Shown piece by piece: positions 63,832-64,000 of a DNA stretch of 64,000 bases. The stretch comes from Pomacea canaliculata. Its lineage: Eukaryota > Mollusca > Gastropoda > Architaenioglossa > Ampullariidae. The notes beneath the pieces were generated by a model. It saw nothing but the letters and a program-made list of their open reading frames with translations, made no database searches and was not told the origin of the DNA. A program made the translations under genes and the position numbers. Position 1 is the first letter of the stretch; every line of letters begins with the position of its first letter. The stretch lies in the NCBI RefSeq assembly GCF_003073045.1, contig NC_037590.1, positions 1,178,001 through 1,242,000 of the forward strand. Reading direction: 5' to 3'.

Positions 63832-64000
63832 GGTAAAGTTAGCTTTGATTTCATAGTCTCTAGTGATCTGGAAGAACTTGTGACAAACATAGATTTAAAA
63901 AAAAAAAAGATGCTTTGTGTAAAATTCTGGTATAGCTTTCCACCTTATTTGGAATTTTCTCTAGTGCTTTATCCCTTTAGGTTATGGTTTTCAAATGACA

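Overview
This is an animal nuclear window. It has many spliced exons with GT-AG introns, AT-rich introns, several LINE families, hAT-type MITEs and a long-LTR retrotransposon. The protein sequences and repeat types suggest a lophotrochozoan, most likely a gastropod mollusc; that is an inference from general similarity, not a database result. || Layout: (1) 0.9-27.5 kb, minus strand: CCAR1, 21 coding exons giving a continuous 1170-codon reading frame. One of its introns (7.8-14.4 kb) holds a long-LTR Ty3/Gypsy-like element; others hold LINE pieces and hAT MITEs. (2) 27.7-30.2 kb, plus: RPL38, head to head with CCAR1, with two copies of a C/D-box snoRNA in one intron. (3) 30.3-31.6 kb: a CR1/L2-like LINE. 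(4) 33.5-34.6 kb, plus: a small two-exon gene for an unrecognised 88-residue protein. (5) 34.6-37.8 kb: hAT MITE, LINE tail and a tRNA-derived SINE. (6) 37.9-40.4 kb, minus: NDUFB10, head to head with (7) RPL3 (40.7-43.6 kb, plus). RPL3 carries a SNORD83-like C/D snoRNA in one intron and an H/ACA-like snoRNA in another; a second copy of the latter lies just past its 3' end. (8) 46.7-47.5 kb: four copies of a compact structured repeat with compensatory changes, downstream of or in the 3' UTR of (9) ZNF207/BuGZ (48.0-55.2 kb, minus). (10) ZNF207 is head to head with a CARD plus coiled-coil gene (55.7 kb to beyond 63.8 kb, plus). || The genes form three successive divergent pairs: CCAR1/RPL38, NDUFB10/RPL3 and ZNF207/CARD. 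Both ribosomal genes have a 5'-TOP start and an intron directly after the ATG, and both host snoRNAs, so the window pairs ribosomal proteins with rRNA-modification guides. || The least expected content is RNA: the repeated snoRNA copies, a predicted guide for the U83 site of 18S rRNA, and the structured repeat cluster. A caution: exons and a MITE between about 50.4 and 64 kb contain many one-base insertions and deletions relative to expected homologues. This looks like local low consensus quality rather than gene death.
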